The position numbers and the translations under genes were made by a program. A DNA stretch of 64,000 bases, taken from assembly GCA_009746045.1 (NCBI GenBank), contig RPFO01000288.1, positions 1,416,911 through 1,480,910 of the forward strand, given 5' to 3'. Below the pieces are notes generated by a model. The model was given only the letters and a program-made list of their open reading frames with translations. It did no database searches and had not been told where the DNA came from. This DNA is from Mesostigma viride. Taxonomy: Eukaryota > Streptophyta > Mesostigmatophyceae > Mesostigmatales > Mesostigmataceae. Below, piece by piece: positions 39,023 through 51,605 of this stretch (position 1 is its first letter; every line of letters begins with the position of its first letter).

Positions 39023-40586
39023 GGAGCCAAGCGTGGATAGGCGCGGAGCGCGTGCGCCGGAAAAATTGCCCCTGAGTTAAGGCACTAAGTAACTCGCACC
39101 CTAGACGCTGGGCTTTCGTGGCTTGTTCGTGGTGAGAATATTGCCCAAAGGTTGCATAACATTAATCTTCAAACATGGTATTCTAGGAAGTGCCATTCTG
39201 AAAGCCTGGAAAGTTTAGGCAGTTAGAAGTAGCGAAAACCCTGAATCGTCCATGCGATTCTACGGAATCGTACTTTTTCTAGCACGTTTATCGAGAGTAC
39301 GGTTGTTGTTGTTGGTACCCTACAAGGCCGGACGCAAGATTGGGACGGTATGCGCAGCTGTGTTCTTAAATCAGGAGATTTAAATCTTTTTCGTGAACAA
39401 GTTTAAAGGAAGTTTTTCATGAGTCGACAAATGAGACAAGGCTGGCAGCATTACCCGCGTGGAGCCGTGGACCTGGCCTGGAAGAAAATCTACCACACAC
39501 GAAACAACTTCCCCAGGATCTGCCATCTGGATATGCATGCACGTGAGGAAACCGCTCCCGCGCGCTGGCACTGATCACCATGTCGTTGCACGCACGAGGG
39601 ACACGCGTCCAGCATGCTGTGAAGTAATTTGCGCATTCCACATTTATAAATTCCCAGCTCCCACGCAACGCTACAGTAGGTTATGCACTTCTGCTCCAAG
39701 CATGATTTGTAGGTCCCGCATGCCTGTGAGGACTCTCCATTCGGACTCATTGGCTGTCGTCCTGCAGCAAGTTTCCATACACTTTTGGGGGTTTCTTAGC
39801 GTGACCGCGAAGCCGTGGGACTGTGGTGCAACGTGCGGGGCGGCATATCACGCGAATTTATGCACGTTTTAGAATGCAGACGTCCAGAATTTTCCAAAGT
39901 TCTCCGTAAAGCTCGCCTAATCGCCATATCCAGCCTACTAAAGACAAGGCGTTTTCCGTGGTAGCGATGCTATTGCCGTGCTTACAAATTCGCGCCCCTT
40001 CCGGTGAAGCGGCATGACGTCTCTCAATCTCAGCATTTTGCCAGGGAGAGCTGTCTCACGAACGTAGCGTAGTTGGAGATTAAGGGTCATGGCTGCTCGT
40101 GAAATCTCCCGCCAGTCTGTTGACCAGATATACTGCTCGTGGTCGACAGGTTTATTGTGTTTGTGTTGCGGAGCATTCTTTCCAACGTCCGGCGTTTAAA
40201 TATGGCAGGTATGCCAGGGCTACTCAGGATCTTTCCATCGCCGGTTGACTTGTCGGCTGGCCACGCGCACCTTTTCCTGGTATATCAACAACCCACTAAC
40301 GGAATCCGGCGAACAAGTTGTGCCAAATATCACGCACGGCCCTCTGTACGAGCAACGGTCGTCCTCGTCTACGAACGACGGACCACGTGCAGCGACTCGA
40401 AGGCATGGGCCGCCCTTGTCACCTGCTAGGCAGCAGCTTTTTTCCTTGAATTCCAGGGAAGCACCTTGCAAGTATCTTGCCTTCATTCCGTCTAATCGCT
40501 CACGTTACGCCCTGTTTCGGCCGACATCCAGACTTCTGGGCGGCGCTGTGCCGCGTGGGGAAGGCGGTTGCTGTTGAAGGATGGTT
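39023..40586. other. Host intergenic DNA between psbP and the satellite block
   Basis: Several overlapping short frames (for example 39459-39872 and 40245-40577) have no recognisable motifs. No gene is supported. Confidence 0.5.
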
Positions 40587-41128
40587 GAGGGGTAAGGAGG
40601 GGCAAGAGGGTGCAAGGAGGGGTGACGGGGGACAAGGAGGGGCAAGGAGGGGCAAGGTTGTGCAAGAAGGGGCAAGAGGGGGCAAGGGTGTGCGAGGGGC
40701 AAGAGGGGGCAAGGGTGGGCGAGGAGGGGTGAGGGGGGGCAAGGAGGGGTGAGGAGGGACAAGAAGAGGTGAGGTGGGACAAGAAGAGGTGAGGGGGGAC
40801 AAGGAGGGGTGAGGGGGGATAAGAAGGGGTGAGGGGGGACAAGGAGGGGCAAGGAGGGGCAAGGAGGGGCAAGGAGGGGCAAGGAGGGGCAAGGAGGGGC
40901 AAGGAGGGGCAAGGAGGGGCAAGGAGGGGCAAGGAGGGGCAAGGAGGGGCAAGGAGGGGCAAGGAGGGGCAAGGAGGGGCAAGGAGGGGCAAGGAGGGGC
41001 AAGGAGGGGCAAGGAGGGGCAAGGAGGGGCAAGGAGGGGCAAGAGGGGCAAGGAGGGGCAAGGAGGGGCAAGGAGGGGCAAGAAGGGGCAAAAGGGGCAA
41101 GGAGGGGCAAGGAGGGGCAAGGAGGGGC
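40587..41128. repeat. 10-bp tandem array (GGGGCAAGGA)n
   Basis: About 54 units. They are perfect over roughly 40835-41040 and diverged at the left edge (GGTGAGGGG, GGACAAGAA variants). The G-rich strand is the plus strand, with a GGGG run in nearly every unit. Confidence 0.95.
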
Positions 41129-41657
41129 TCTGGCGGCGTGCCAACACCTGAGTGAGTGCACTTCCTCACCCGCACTCATGTGGGTAATGCGCACGCTGAC
41201 GGCCCGGCAGCCACGAGCGGGAATGGGGGCAGGCCCAGTGACTCAGGGCGCACAAACCAGCGTGGCACGCACCGCGCTGGTATGATGTCTGCTTACATCT
41301 TGTACAACCCGTACTTCTGGCACTGTGTTTCCAGAACCCCCGACGGTTTGGGTGGCAGGGTACTTCGCAATTTTCTGGCGCAGCGCGGCCATATTCGAAT
41401 AAACGGCTAGCTTTGTATGCTTTGTGAACATATGCTTAGCTTGACACAATACCCTTGGCCTTCCGCTTCCATACATATGTTCTTGTTGTCTCATTGATAT
41501 GTTCTTGTGCTTTGCCGTTCCACTGTCCACGTTACTTGGGGTACGAGCCTGTCTATGCCCACGCGACCTCGCTCCTAGCACCAGCCAGTTGACGTGAGGG
41601 CTTCGATCTATGTGCTGGCCATTTGGATCGTAACCCTCAACCCTCGTAACCCACAAC
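41129..41657. other. Unique spacer between the 10-bp and 22-bp arrays
   Basis: About 530 bp, no gene supported. Confidence 0.5.
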
Positions 41658-44600
41658 CCTCGATGCCTTTCTAGCCCAGCCTCGATACCTTTCTGGCGCA
41701 GCCTCGATACCTTTCTGGCGCAGCCTCGATACCTTTCTGGTGCAGCCTCGATACCTTTCTGGCGCAGCCTCGATACCTTTCTGGCGCAGCCTCGATACCT
41801 TTCTGGCGCAGCCTTGATACCTTTCTGGTGCAGCCTCGATACCTTTCTAGCGCAGCCTTGATACCTTCCTGGCGCAGCCTCGATACCTTTCTAGCGCAGC
41901 CTCGATACCTTTCTAGCGCAGCCTCGATGCCTTTCTAGCGCAGCCTCGATACCTTTCTAGCGCAGCCTCGATACCTTTCTAGCGCAGCCTCGATGCCTTT
42001 CTAGCGCAGCCTCGATATCTTTCCAGCGCAGCCTCGAGGCCTTTCTAGCGCAGCCTCGATACCTTTCTAGCGCAGGCTCGATACCTTTCTAGCGCACCCT
42101 CGATGCCTTTCTAGCGCAGCCTCGATACCTTTCTAGCGCAGCCTCGATACCTTCCTGGCGCAGCCTCGATACCTTTCTAGCGCAGCCTCGATACCTTTCT
42201 AGCGCAGCCTCGATACCTTTCTAGCGCAGCCTCGATACCTTTCTAGCGCAGCCTCGATACCTTTCTGGTGCAGCCTCGATACCTTTCTAGCGCAGCCTTG
42301 ATACCTTTCTAGCGCAGCCTCGATACCTTTCTAGCGCAGCCTCGATACCTTTCTAGCGCAGCCTCGATGCCTTTCTAGCGCAGCCTCGATACCTTTCTAG
42401 CGCAGCCTCGATACCTTTCTAGCGCAGCCTCGATGCCTTTCTAGCGCAGCCTCGATATCTTTCCAGCGCAGCCTCGAGGCCTTTCTAGCGCAGCCTCGAT
42501 ACCTTTCTAGCGCAGCCTCGATACCTTTCTAGCGCAGCCTCGATGCCTTTCTAGCGCAGCCTCGATACCTTTCTAGCGCAGCCTCGATACCTTCCTGGCG
42601 CAGCCTCGATACCTTTCTAGCGCAGCCTCGATACCTTTCTAGCGCAGCCTCGATACCTTTCTAGCGCAGCCTCGATACCTTTCTAGCGCAGCCTCGATAC
42701 CTTTCTAGCGCAGCCTTGATACCTTTCTGGCGCAGCCTCGATACCTTTCTAGCGCAGCCTCGATACCTTTCTAGCGCAGCCTCGATACCTTTCTAGCGCA
42801 GCCTCGATACCTTTCTAGCGCAGCCTCGATACCTTTCTAGAGCAGCCTCGATGCCTTCCTGGCGCAGCCTCGATACCTTTCTAGCGCAGCCTCGATACCT
42901 TTCTAGCGCAGCCTCGAGGCCTTTCTAGCGCAGCCTCGATATCTTTCCAGCGCAGCCTCGAGGCCTTTCTAGCGCAGCCTCGATACCTTTCTAGCGCAGC
43001 CTCGACACCTTTCTAACGCAGCCGCGATACCTTTCTAGCGCAGCCTCGATACCTTTCTGGTACAGCCTCGATACCTTTCTAGCGCAGCCTCGAGGCCTTT
43101 CTAGCGCAGCCTCGATACCTTTCTAGCGCAGCCTTGATACCTTTCTAGCGCAGGCTCGATACCTTTCTAGCGCAGCCTCGATACTTTTCTAGCGCAGCCT
43201 CGATACCTTTCTAGCGCAGCCTCGATACCTTTCTGGCGCAGCCTCGAGGCCTTTATAGCGCAGCCTCGATAACTTTCTAGCGCAGGCTCGATACCTTTCT
43301 AGCGCAGCCTCGATACCTTTCTAGCGCAGCCTCGATACCTTTCTAGCGCAGCCTTGATACCTTTCTGGCGCAGCCTCGATACCTTTCTAGCGCAGCCTCG
43401 ATACCTTTCTAGCGCAGCCTCGATACCTTTCTAGCGCAGCCTCGATACCTTTCTAGCGCAGCCTTGATACCTTTCTAGCGCAGCCTCGATGCCTTCCTGG
43501 CGCAGCCTCGATACCTTTCTAGCGCAGCCTCGATACCTTTCTAGCGCAGCCTCGAGGCCTTTCTAGCGCAGCCTCGATATCTTTCCAGCGCAGCCTCGAG
43601 GCCTTTCTAGCGCAGCCTCGATACCTTTCTAGCGCAGCCTCGACACCTTTCTAACGCAGCCGCGATACCTTTCTAGCGCAGCCTCGATACCTTTCTGGTA
43701 CAGCCTCGATACCTTTCTAGCGCAGCCTCGAGGCCTTTCTAGCGCAGCCTCGATACCTTTCTAGCGCAGCCTTGATACCTTTCTAGCGCAGGCTCGATAC
43801 CTTTCTAGCGCAGCCTCGATACTTTTCTAGCGCAGCCTCGATACCTTTCTAGCGCAGCCTCGATACCTTTCTGGCGCAGCCTCGAGGCCTTTATAGCGCA
43901 GCCTCGATAACTTTCTAGCGCAGGCTCGATACCTTTCTAGAGCAGCCTCGATGCCTTTCTAGCGCAGCCTCGATACCTTTCTAGCGCAGCCTCGATACCT
44001 TTCTGGCGCAGCCTTGATACCTTTCTAGCGCAGCCTCGAGGCCTTTCTAGCGCAGCCTCGATACCTTTCTAGCGCAGCCTCGATACCTTTCTGGCGCAGC
44101 CTCGATACCTTTCTAGCGCAGCCTTGATACCTTTCTAGCGCAGCCTCGATACCTTTCTAGCGCAGCCTCGATACCTTTCTAGCGCAGCCTCGATACCTTT
44201 CTGGCGCAGCCTCGATACCTTTCTAGCGCAGCCTCGATACCTTTCTAGCGCAGCCTCGATACCTTTCTAGCGCAGCCTCGATACCTTTCTAGCCCAGCCT
44301 CGATACCTTTCTAGCGCAGCCTCGATACCTTTCTAGCGCAGCCTTGATACCTTTCTAGCGCAGCCTCGATACCTTTCTAGCGCAGCCTCGATACCTTTCT
44401 AGAGCAGCCTCGATGCCTTCCTGGCGCAGCCTCGATACCTTTCTAGCGCAGCCTCGATACCTTTCTAGCGCAGCCTCGAGGCCTTTCTAGCGCAGCCTCG
44501 ATACCTTTCTAGCGCAGCCTCGATACCTTTCTGGCGCAGCCTCGATACCTTTCTAGCGCAGCCTCGATGCCTTCCTGGCGCAGCCTCGATACCTTTCTAG

Positions 44601-45657
44601 CGCAGCCTCGATACCTTTCTAGCGCAGCCTCGAGGCCTTTCTAGCGCAGTCTCGATACCTTTCTAGCGCAGCCTCGATACCTTTCTAGCGCAGCCTCGAT
44701 ACCTTTCTAGCGCAGCCTCGATACCTTTCTAGCGCAGCCTCGATACCTTTCTAGCGCAGCCTTGATACCTTTCTGGCGCAGCCTGGACACCTTTCTAGCG
44801 CAGCCTTGATACCTTTCTAGCGCAGGCTCGATACCTTTCTAGCGCAGCCTCGATACCTTTCTAGAGCAGCCTCGATGCCTTTCTGGCGCAGCCTCGATAC
44901 CTTTCTAGCGCAGCCTCGATACCTTTCTAGAGCAGCCTCGATGCCTTCCTGGCGCAGCCTCGATACCTTTCTAGCGCAGCCTCGATACCTTTCTAGCGCA
45001 GCCTCGAGGCCTTTCTAGCGCAGCCTCGATACCTTTCTAGCGCAGGCTCAATACCTTTCTGGCGCAGCCTCGATACCTTTCTAGCGCAGCCTCGATACTT
45101 TTCTAGCGCAGCCTCGATACCTTTCTAGCGCAGCCTCGATACCTTTCTAGCGCAGCCTCGATACCTTTCTAGCGCAGCCTCGATACCTTTCTAGCGCAGC
45201 CTCGATACCTTTCTAGCGCAGCCTCGATACCTTTCTAGCGCAGCCTGGATACCTTTCTAGCGCAGCCTCGATACCTTTCTAGCGCAGCCTTGATACCTTT
45301 CTGGCGCAGCCTGGACACCTTTCTAGCGCAGGCTCAATACCTTTCTGGCGCAGCCTCGATACCTTTCTAGCGCAGCCTCGATACCTTTCTAGAGCAGCCT
45401 CGATGCCTTTCTGGCGCAGCCTCGATACCTTTCTAGCGCAGCCTCGATACCTTTCTAGCGCAGCCTCGATACCTTTCTAGCGCAGCCTCGATACCTTTCT
45501 AGCGCAGCCTCGATACCTTTCTGGCGCAGCCTCGATACCTTTCTGGCGCAGCCTCGATACCTTTCTGGTGCAGCCTCGATACCTTTCTAGCGCAGCCTTG
45601 ATACCTTTCTAGCGCAGCCTCGATACCTTTCTAGCGCAGCCTCGATACCTTTCTAGC
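41658..45657. repeat. 22-bp satellite array, about 180 copies
   Basis: The monomer is CTCGATACCTTTC followed by TAGCGCAGC. Variants (GATGCC, GAGGCC, TCTGGCG, TCTAGAG, TTCCAGC) mark higher-order copies. Blocks recur at 440 bp (20 monomers; 42015 and 42455) and 638 bp (29 monomers; 42851 and 43489). No coding potential. Confidence 0.97.
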
Positions 45658-45756
45658 ATGGCTGGTGTGTAGGCATGCGCTGCTTGTGTTGCACAGGGAT
45701 ACCTCTAACGCAGCAGACCAATGTTTTCCGTCTTGTGGCCCTCTGAGCCGAACCAG
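45658..45756. other. Spacer between the 22-bp and 12-bp arrays
   Basis: About 100 bp, including one decayed 22-bp unit (GATACCTCTAACGCAG near 45699). No gene. Confidence 0.5.
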
Positions 45757-46384
45757 TGGGGAAGAGGGCGGGAAAGAGGGCGGGGACGAGGGCAGGGAAG
45801 TGGGCTGGGAAGAGGGCGGCGAAGAGGGCGGCGAAGAGGGCGGCGAAGAGGGCGCGGAAGAGGGCAGGGAAGTGGGCGGGGAAGGGGGCGGGAAAGAGGG
45901 CGGGAAAGAGGGCAGGGGAGAGGGCGGGGAAGAGGGCAGGGGAAAAGGGCGTGAAAGAGTGCGGGGAAGAGGGCAAAGAAGAGGGTGGGGAAGAGGGCGA
46001 GGAAGAGGGCAGGGAAGAGGGCGGGGAAGAGGGCGGTAAAGGGGGCTAGGAAGAGGGCGTGGAAGAGGGCGTGGAAGAGGGCGTTGAAGTGGGCGCGGAA
46101 GAGGGCGGGAAAGGGGGCAAGGAAGAGGGCGGGGAAGAGGGCGGGGAAGAGGGCGGGGAAGTGGGCGGGGAAGAGGGCGGGAAAGGGGGCAAGGAAGAGG
46201 GCGGCGAAGAGGGCGGGGAAGTTGGCGGGGAAGAGGGCAGGAAAGGGGGCGAGGAAGAGGGCGGGGAAAAGGGCGGGGAAGTGGGCGGGAAAGAGGGCGG
46301 GAAAGGGGCAAGGAAGAGGGCGGGGAAGAGGGCGGGAAAGGGGGCAAGGAAGAGGGCGGGGAAGAGGGCGGGGAAGAGGGCCAG
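45757..46384. repeat. 12-bp tandem array (GAAGAGGGCGGG)n
   Basis: About 52 imperfect units, purine and G-rich on the plus strand. It gives long repetitive frames on both strands (Pro-Arg-Pro-Leu type) that are products of the repeat, not genes. Confidence 0.93.
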
Positions 46385-46469
46385 TGGGAAACTGCACGAG
46401 TGGTAAAGAGTGCGGAATATTGCTATTGCGAAGCCAGGCTGAATGGGGTGCGTGTTGCATCAATGCTCG
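46385..46469. other. Short spacer before the 49-bp array
   Basis: 85 bp without repeats or genes. Confidence 0.5.
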
Positions 46470-49400
46470 CAATGTCCCACATGTCCTGGTTGTCTCATCA
46501 AGACTACGGTCCGTGTGCAGTGATGTCCCACCTGTGCTGGTTGTCTCATCAAGACCACGGTCCGTTCCGTGATGTCCCACCTGTGCTGGTTGTCTCATCA
46601 AGACCATGGTCCGTGCAGTGATGTCCCACCTGTGCTGGTTGTTTCATCAAGACCACGGTCCGTGCAGTGATGTCCCACCTGTGCTGGTTGTCCCATCAAG
46701 ACCACGGTCCGTGCAGTGATGTCCCACCTGTCCTGGTTGTCTCATCAAGACCACGGTCCGTGCAGTGATGTCCCACCTAGCTGTGCTGGTTGTCTCATCA
46801 AGACCACGGTCCGTGCAGTGATGTCCCACCTAGCTGTGCTGGTTGTCTCCTCAAGACCACGGTCCGTGCAGTGATGTCCCACCTGTGCTGGTTGTCTCAT
46901 CAAGACCACGGTCCGTGCAGTGATGTCCCACCTGTGCTGGTTGTCTCATCAAGACCACGGTCCGTGCAGTGATGTCCCACCTGTGCTGGTTGTCTCATCA
47001 AGACCACGGGCCGTGCAGTGATGTCCCACCTGTGCTGGTTGTCTCATCAAGACCACGGTCCGTGCCGTCATGGCCCACCTGTGCTGGTGGTCTCATCAAG
47101 ACCACGGTCCGTGCAGTGATGTCCCACCTGTGCTGGTTGTCTCCTCAAGACCACGGGCCGTGCAGTGATGTCCCACCTGTGCTGGTTGTCTCCTCAAGAC
47201 CACGGTCCGTGCAGTGATGTCCCACCTGTGCTGGTTGTCTCATCAAGACCACGGTCCGTGCAGTGATGTCCCACCTGTGCTGGTTGTCTCCTCAAGACCA
47301 CGGTCTGTGCAGTGATGTCCCACCTGTGCTGGTTGTCTCCTCAAGACCACGGTCCGTGTGCAGTGATGTCCCACCTGTGCTGGTTGTCTCCTCAAGACCA
47401 CGGTCCGTGCAGTGATGTCCCACCTGTGCTGGTTGTCTCCTCAAGACCACGGTCCGTGCAGTGATGTCCCACCTGTGCTGGTGGTCTCATCAAGACCACG
47501 GTCTGTGCAGTGATGTCCCACCTGTGCTGGTGGTCTCATCAAGACCACGGTCTGTGCAGTGATGTCCCACCTGTGCTGGTGGTCTCATCAAGACCACGGT
47601 CCGGCCGTGCAGTGATGTCCCACCTGTGCTGGTTGTCTCATCAAGACCACGGTCTGTGCAGTGATGTCCCACCTGTGCTGGTTGTCTCCTCAAGACCACG
47701 GTCCGTGCAGTGATGTCCCACCTGTGCTGGTGGTCTCATCAAGACCATGGTCCGTGCAGTGATGTCCCACCTGTGCTGGTTGTCTCCTCAAGACCACGGT
47801 CCGTGCAGTGATGTCCCACCTGTGCTGGTTGTCTCATCAAGACCACGGTCCGTGCAGTGATGTCCCACCTGTGCTGGTTGTCTCATCAAGACCACGGTCC
47901 GTGCAGTGATGTCCCACCTGTGCTGGTTGTCTCATCAAGACCACGGTCCGTGCAGTGATGTCCCACCTGTGCTGGTTGTCTCATCAAGACCACGGTCCGT
48001 GCAGTGATGTCCCACCGGTGCTGGTTGTCTCATCAAGACCACGGTCCGTGCCGTGATATCCCACCTGTGCTGGTTGTCTCATCAAGACCACGGTCCGTGC
48101 AGTGATGTCCCACCTGTGCTGGTTGTCTCATCAAGACCACGGTCCGTGCAGTGATGTCCCACCTGTGCTGGTTGTCTCATCAAGACCACGGTCTGTGCAG
48201 TGATGTCCCACCTGTGCTGGTTGTCTCATCAAGACCACGGTCCGTGCAGTGATGTCCCACCTGTGCTGGTTGTCTCATCAAGACCATGGTCTGTGCAGTG
48301 ATGTCCCACCTGTGCTGGTTGTCTCCTCAAGACCACGGTCTGTGCAGTGATGTCCCACCTGTGCTGGTTGTCTCATCAAGACCACGGTCTGTGCAGTGAT
48401 GTCCCACCTGTGCTGGTTGTCTCATCAAGACCACGGTCCGTGCAGTGATGTCCCACCTGTGCTGGTTGTCTCATCAAGACCACGGTCAGTGCAGTGATGT
48501 CCCACCTGTGCTGGTTGTCTCCTCAAGACCACGGTCCGTGCAGTGATGTCCCACCTGTGCTGGTTGTCTCCTCAAGACCACGGTCCGTGCAGTGATGTCC
48601 CACCTGTGCTGGTTGTCTCATCAAGACCATGGTCCGTGCAGTGATGTCCCACCTGTGCTGGTTGTCTCATCAAGACCACGGTCCGTGCAGTGATGTCCCA
48701 CCTGTGCTGGTTGTCTCATCAAGACCACGGTCTGTGCAGTGATGTCCCACCTGTGCTGGTGGTCTCATCAAGACCACGGTCCGTGCCGTAATGTCCCACC
48801 TGTGCTGGTCGTCTCATCAAGACCACGGTCCGGCCGTGCAGTGATGTCCCACCTGTGCTGGTTGTCTCCTCAAGACCACGGTCCGTGCAGTGATGTCCCA
48901 CCTGTGCTGGTTGTCTCCTCAAGACCACGGTCCGTGCAGTGATGTCCCACCTGTGCTGGTGGTCTCATCAAGACCACGGTCCGTGCAGTGATGTCCCACC
49001 TAGCTGTGCTGGTTGTCTCCTCAAGACCACGGTCCGTGCAGTGATGTCCCACCTGTGCTGGTTGTCTCATCAAGACCATGGTCCGTGCAGTGATGTCCCA
49101 CCTGTGCTGGTTGTCTCATCAAGACCACGGTCCGTGCAGTGATGTCCCACCGGTGCTGGTTGTCTCATCAAGACCACGGTCCGTGCCGTAATGTCCCACC
49201 TGTGCTGGTTGTCTCATCAAGACCACGGTCCGTGCAGTGATGTCCCACCTGTGCTGGTTGTCTCATCAAGACCACGGTCCGTGCAGTGATGTCCCACCTG
49301 TGCTGGTGGTCTCATCAAGACCACGGTCCGTGCAGTGATGTCCCACCTAGCTGTGCTGGTTGTCTCCTCAAGACCACGGTCCGTGCAGTGATGTCCCACC

Positions 49401-51605
49401 TGTGCTGGTTGTCTCCTCAAGACCATGGTCCGTGCAGTGATGTCCCACCTGTGCTGGTTGTCTCCTCAAGACCACGGTCCGTGCAGTGATGTCCCACCTG
49501 TGCTGGTTGTCTCATCAAGACCACGGTCTGTGCAGTGATGTCCCACCTGTGCTGGTGGTCTCCTCAAGACCACGGTCCGTGCAGTGATGTCCCACCTGTG
49601 CTGGTTCAATGTCTCCTCAAGACCACGGTCCGTGCAGTGATGTCCCACCTGTGCTGGTTGTCTCATCAAGACCACGGTCCGTGCAGTGATGTCCCACCTG
49701 TGCTGGTGGTCTCCTCAAGACCACGGTCCGTGCAGTGATGTCCCACCTGTGCTGGTTCAATGTCTCCTCAAGACCACGGTCCGTGCAGTGATGTCCCACC
49801 TGTGCAGGTTGTCTCATCAAGACCACGGTCCGTGCAGTGATGTCCCACCTGTGCAGGTTGTCTCATCAAGACCATGGTCCGTGCAGTGATGTCCCACCTG
49901 TGCTGGTTGTCTCATCAAGACCATGGTCCGTGCAGTGATGTCCCACCTGTGCTGGTTGTCTCATCAAGACCATGGTCTGTGCAGTGATGTCCCACCTGTG
50001 CTGGTTGTCTCCTCAAGACCACGGTCCGTGCAGTGATGTCCCACCTGTGCTGGTTGTCTCATCAAGACCACGGTCCGTGCAGTGATGTCCCACCTGTGCT
50101 GGTTGTCTCATCAAGACCACGGTCCGTGCAGTGATGTCCCACCTGTGCTGGTTGTCTCATCAAGACCATGGTCCGTGCAGTGATGTCCCACCTGTGCTGG
50201 TTGTCTCCTCAAGACCACGGTCCGTGCAGTGATGTCCCACCTGTGCTGGTTGTCTCATCAAGACCATGGTCTGTGCAGTGATGTCCCACCTGTGCTGGTT
50301 GTCTCATCAAGACCACGGTCTGTGCAGTGATGTCCCACCTGTGCTGGTTGTCTCCTCAAGACCACGGTCTGTGCAGTGATGTCCCACCTGTGCTGGTTGT
50401 CTCATCAAGACCACGGTCCGTGCAGTGATGTCCCACCTGTGCTGGTTGTCTCATCAAGACCACGGTCCGTGCAGTGATGTCCCACCTGTGCTGGTTGTCT
50501 CATCAAGACCACGGTCCGTGCCGTGATATCCCACCTGTGCTGGTGGTCTCATCAAGACCACGGTCCGTGCAGTGATGTCCCACCTGTGCTGGTGGTCTTA
50601 TCAAGACCACGGTCTTTGCAGTGATGTCCCACCTGTGCTGGTTGTCTCATCAAGACCACGGTCTGTGCAGTGATGTCCCATCCGTGCTGGTTGTCTCATC
50701 AAGACCACGGTCCGTGCAGTGATGTCCCACCTGTGCTGGTTGTCTCATCAAGACCACGGTCTGTGCAGTGATGTCCCACCTGTGCTGGTTGTCTCCTCAA
50801 GACCACGGTCCGTGCAGTGATGTCCCACCTGTGCTGGTGGTCTCATCAAGACCACGGTCTTTGCAGTGATGTCCCACCGGTGCTGGTTGTCTCATCAAGA
50901 CCACGGTCCGTGCAGTGATGTCCCACCTGTGCTGGTTGTCTCCTCAAGACCACGGTCCGTGCAGTGATGTCCCACCTGTGCAGGTTGTCTCATCAAGACC
51001 ACGGTCTGTGCAGTGATGTCCCACCTGTGCTGGTTGTCTCCTCAAGACCACGGTCCGTGCCGTGATGTCCCACCTGTGCTGGTGGTCTCCTCAAGACCAC
51101 GGTCCGTGCAGTGATGTCCCACCTGTGCAGGTTGTCTCATCAAGATCACGGTCTGTGCAGTGATGTCCCACCTGTGCTGGTTGTCTCCTCAAGACCACGG
51201 TCTGTGCAGTGATGTCCCACCTGTGCTGGTGGTCTCATCAAGACCACGGTCCGTGCAGTGATGTCCCACCTGTGCTGGTTGTCTCCTCAAGACCATGGTC
51301 CGTGCAGTGATGTCCCACCTGTGCTGGTTGTCTCCTCAAGACCACGGTCTGTGCAGTGATGTCCCACCTGTGCTGGTTGTCTCATCAAGACCACGGTCCG
51401 TGCAGTGATGTCCCACCTGTGCTGGTTGTCTCCTCAAGACCACGGTCCGTTCCGTGATGTCCCACCTGTGCTGGTTGTCTCATCAAGACCACGGTCCGTG
51501 CCGTGATATCCCACCTGTGCTGGTGGTCTCATCAAGACCACGGTCCGTGCAGTGATGTCCCACCTGTGCTGGTGGTCTTATCAAGACCACGGTCTTTGCA
51601 GTGAT
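46470..51605. repeat. 49-bp satellite array, left block, about 105 copies
   Basis: The monomer contains GATGTCCCACCTGTGCTGG, TTGTCTCATCAAGACC and ACGGTCCGTGCAGT. Recurrent variants are CATC/CCTC, GGTT/GGTG, CACGG/CATGG, a 4-bp insertion giving CCTAGCTGTGC, and a 3-bp insertion giving GGTTCAATGTC. The palindrome CACGG-T-CCGTG is in most units. It ends at the TR-GAG insertion, with the TSD GTGAT at 51601-51605. Confidence 0.97.

Noticed and set aside
40587-41128. Telomeric repeat
   Set aside because: The 10-bp GGGGCAAGGA unit does not resemble TTTAGGG-type telomere repeats and lies internal to the sequence.
40492-41194. Three parallel frames encoding Pro-Leu-Leu-Ala-Pro repeats
   Set aside because: All three minus-strand frames are open over the 10-bp array, the mark of a repeat without stops, not a gene.
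45631-46607. Long Pro-Arg-Leu and Phe-Pro-Ala repeat proteins
   Set aside because: Low-complexity translations of the 12-bp array, open on both strands at once.
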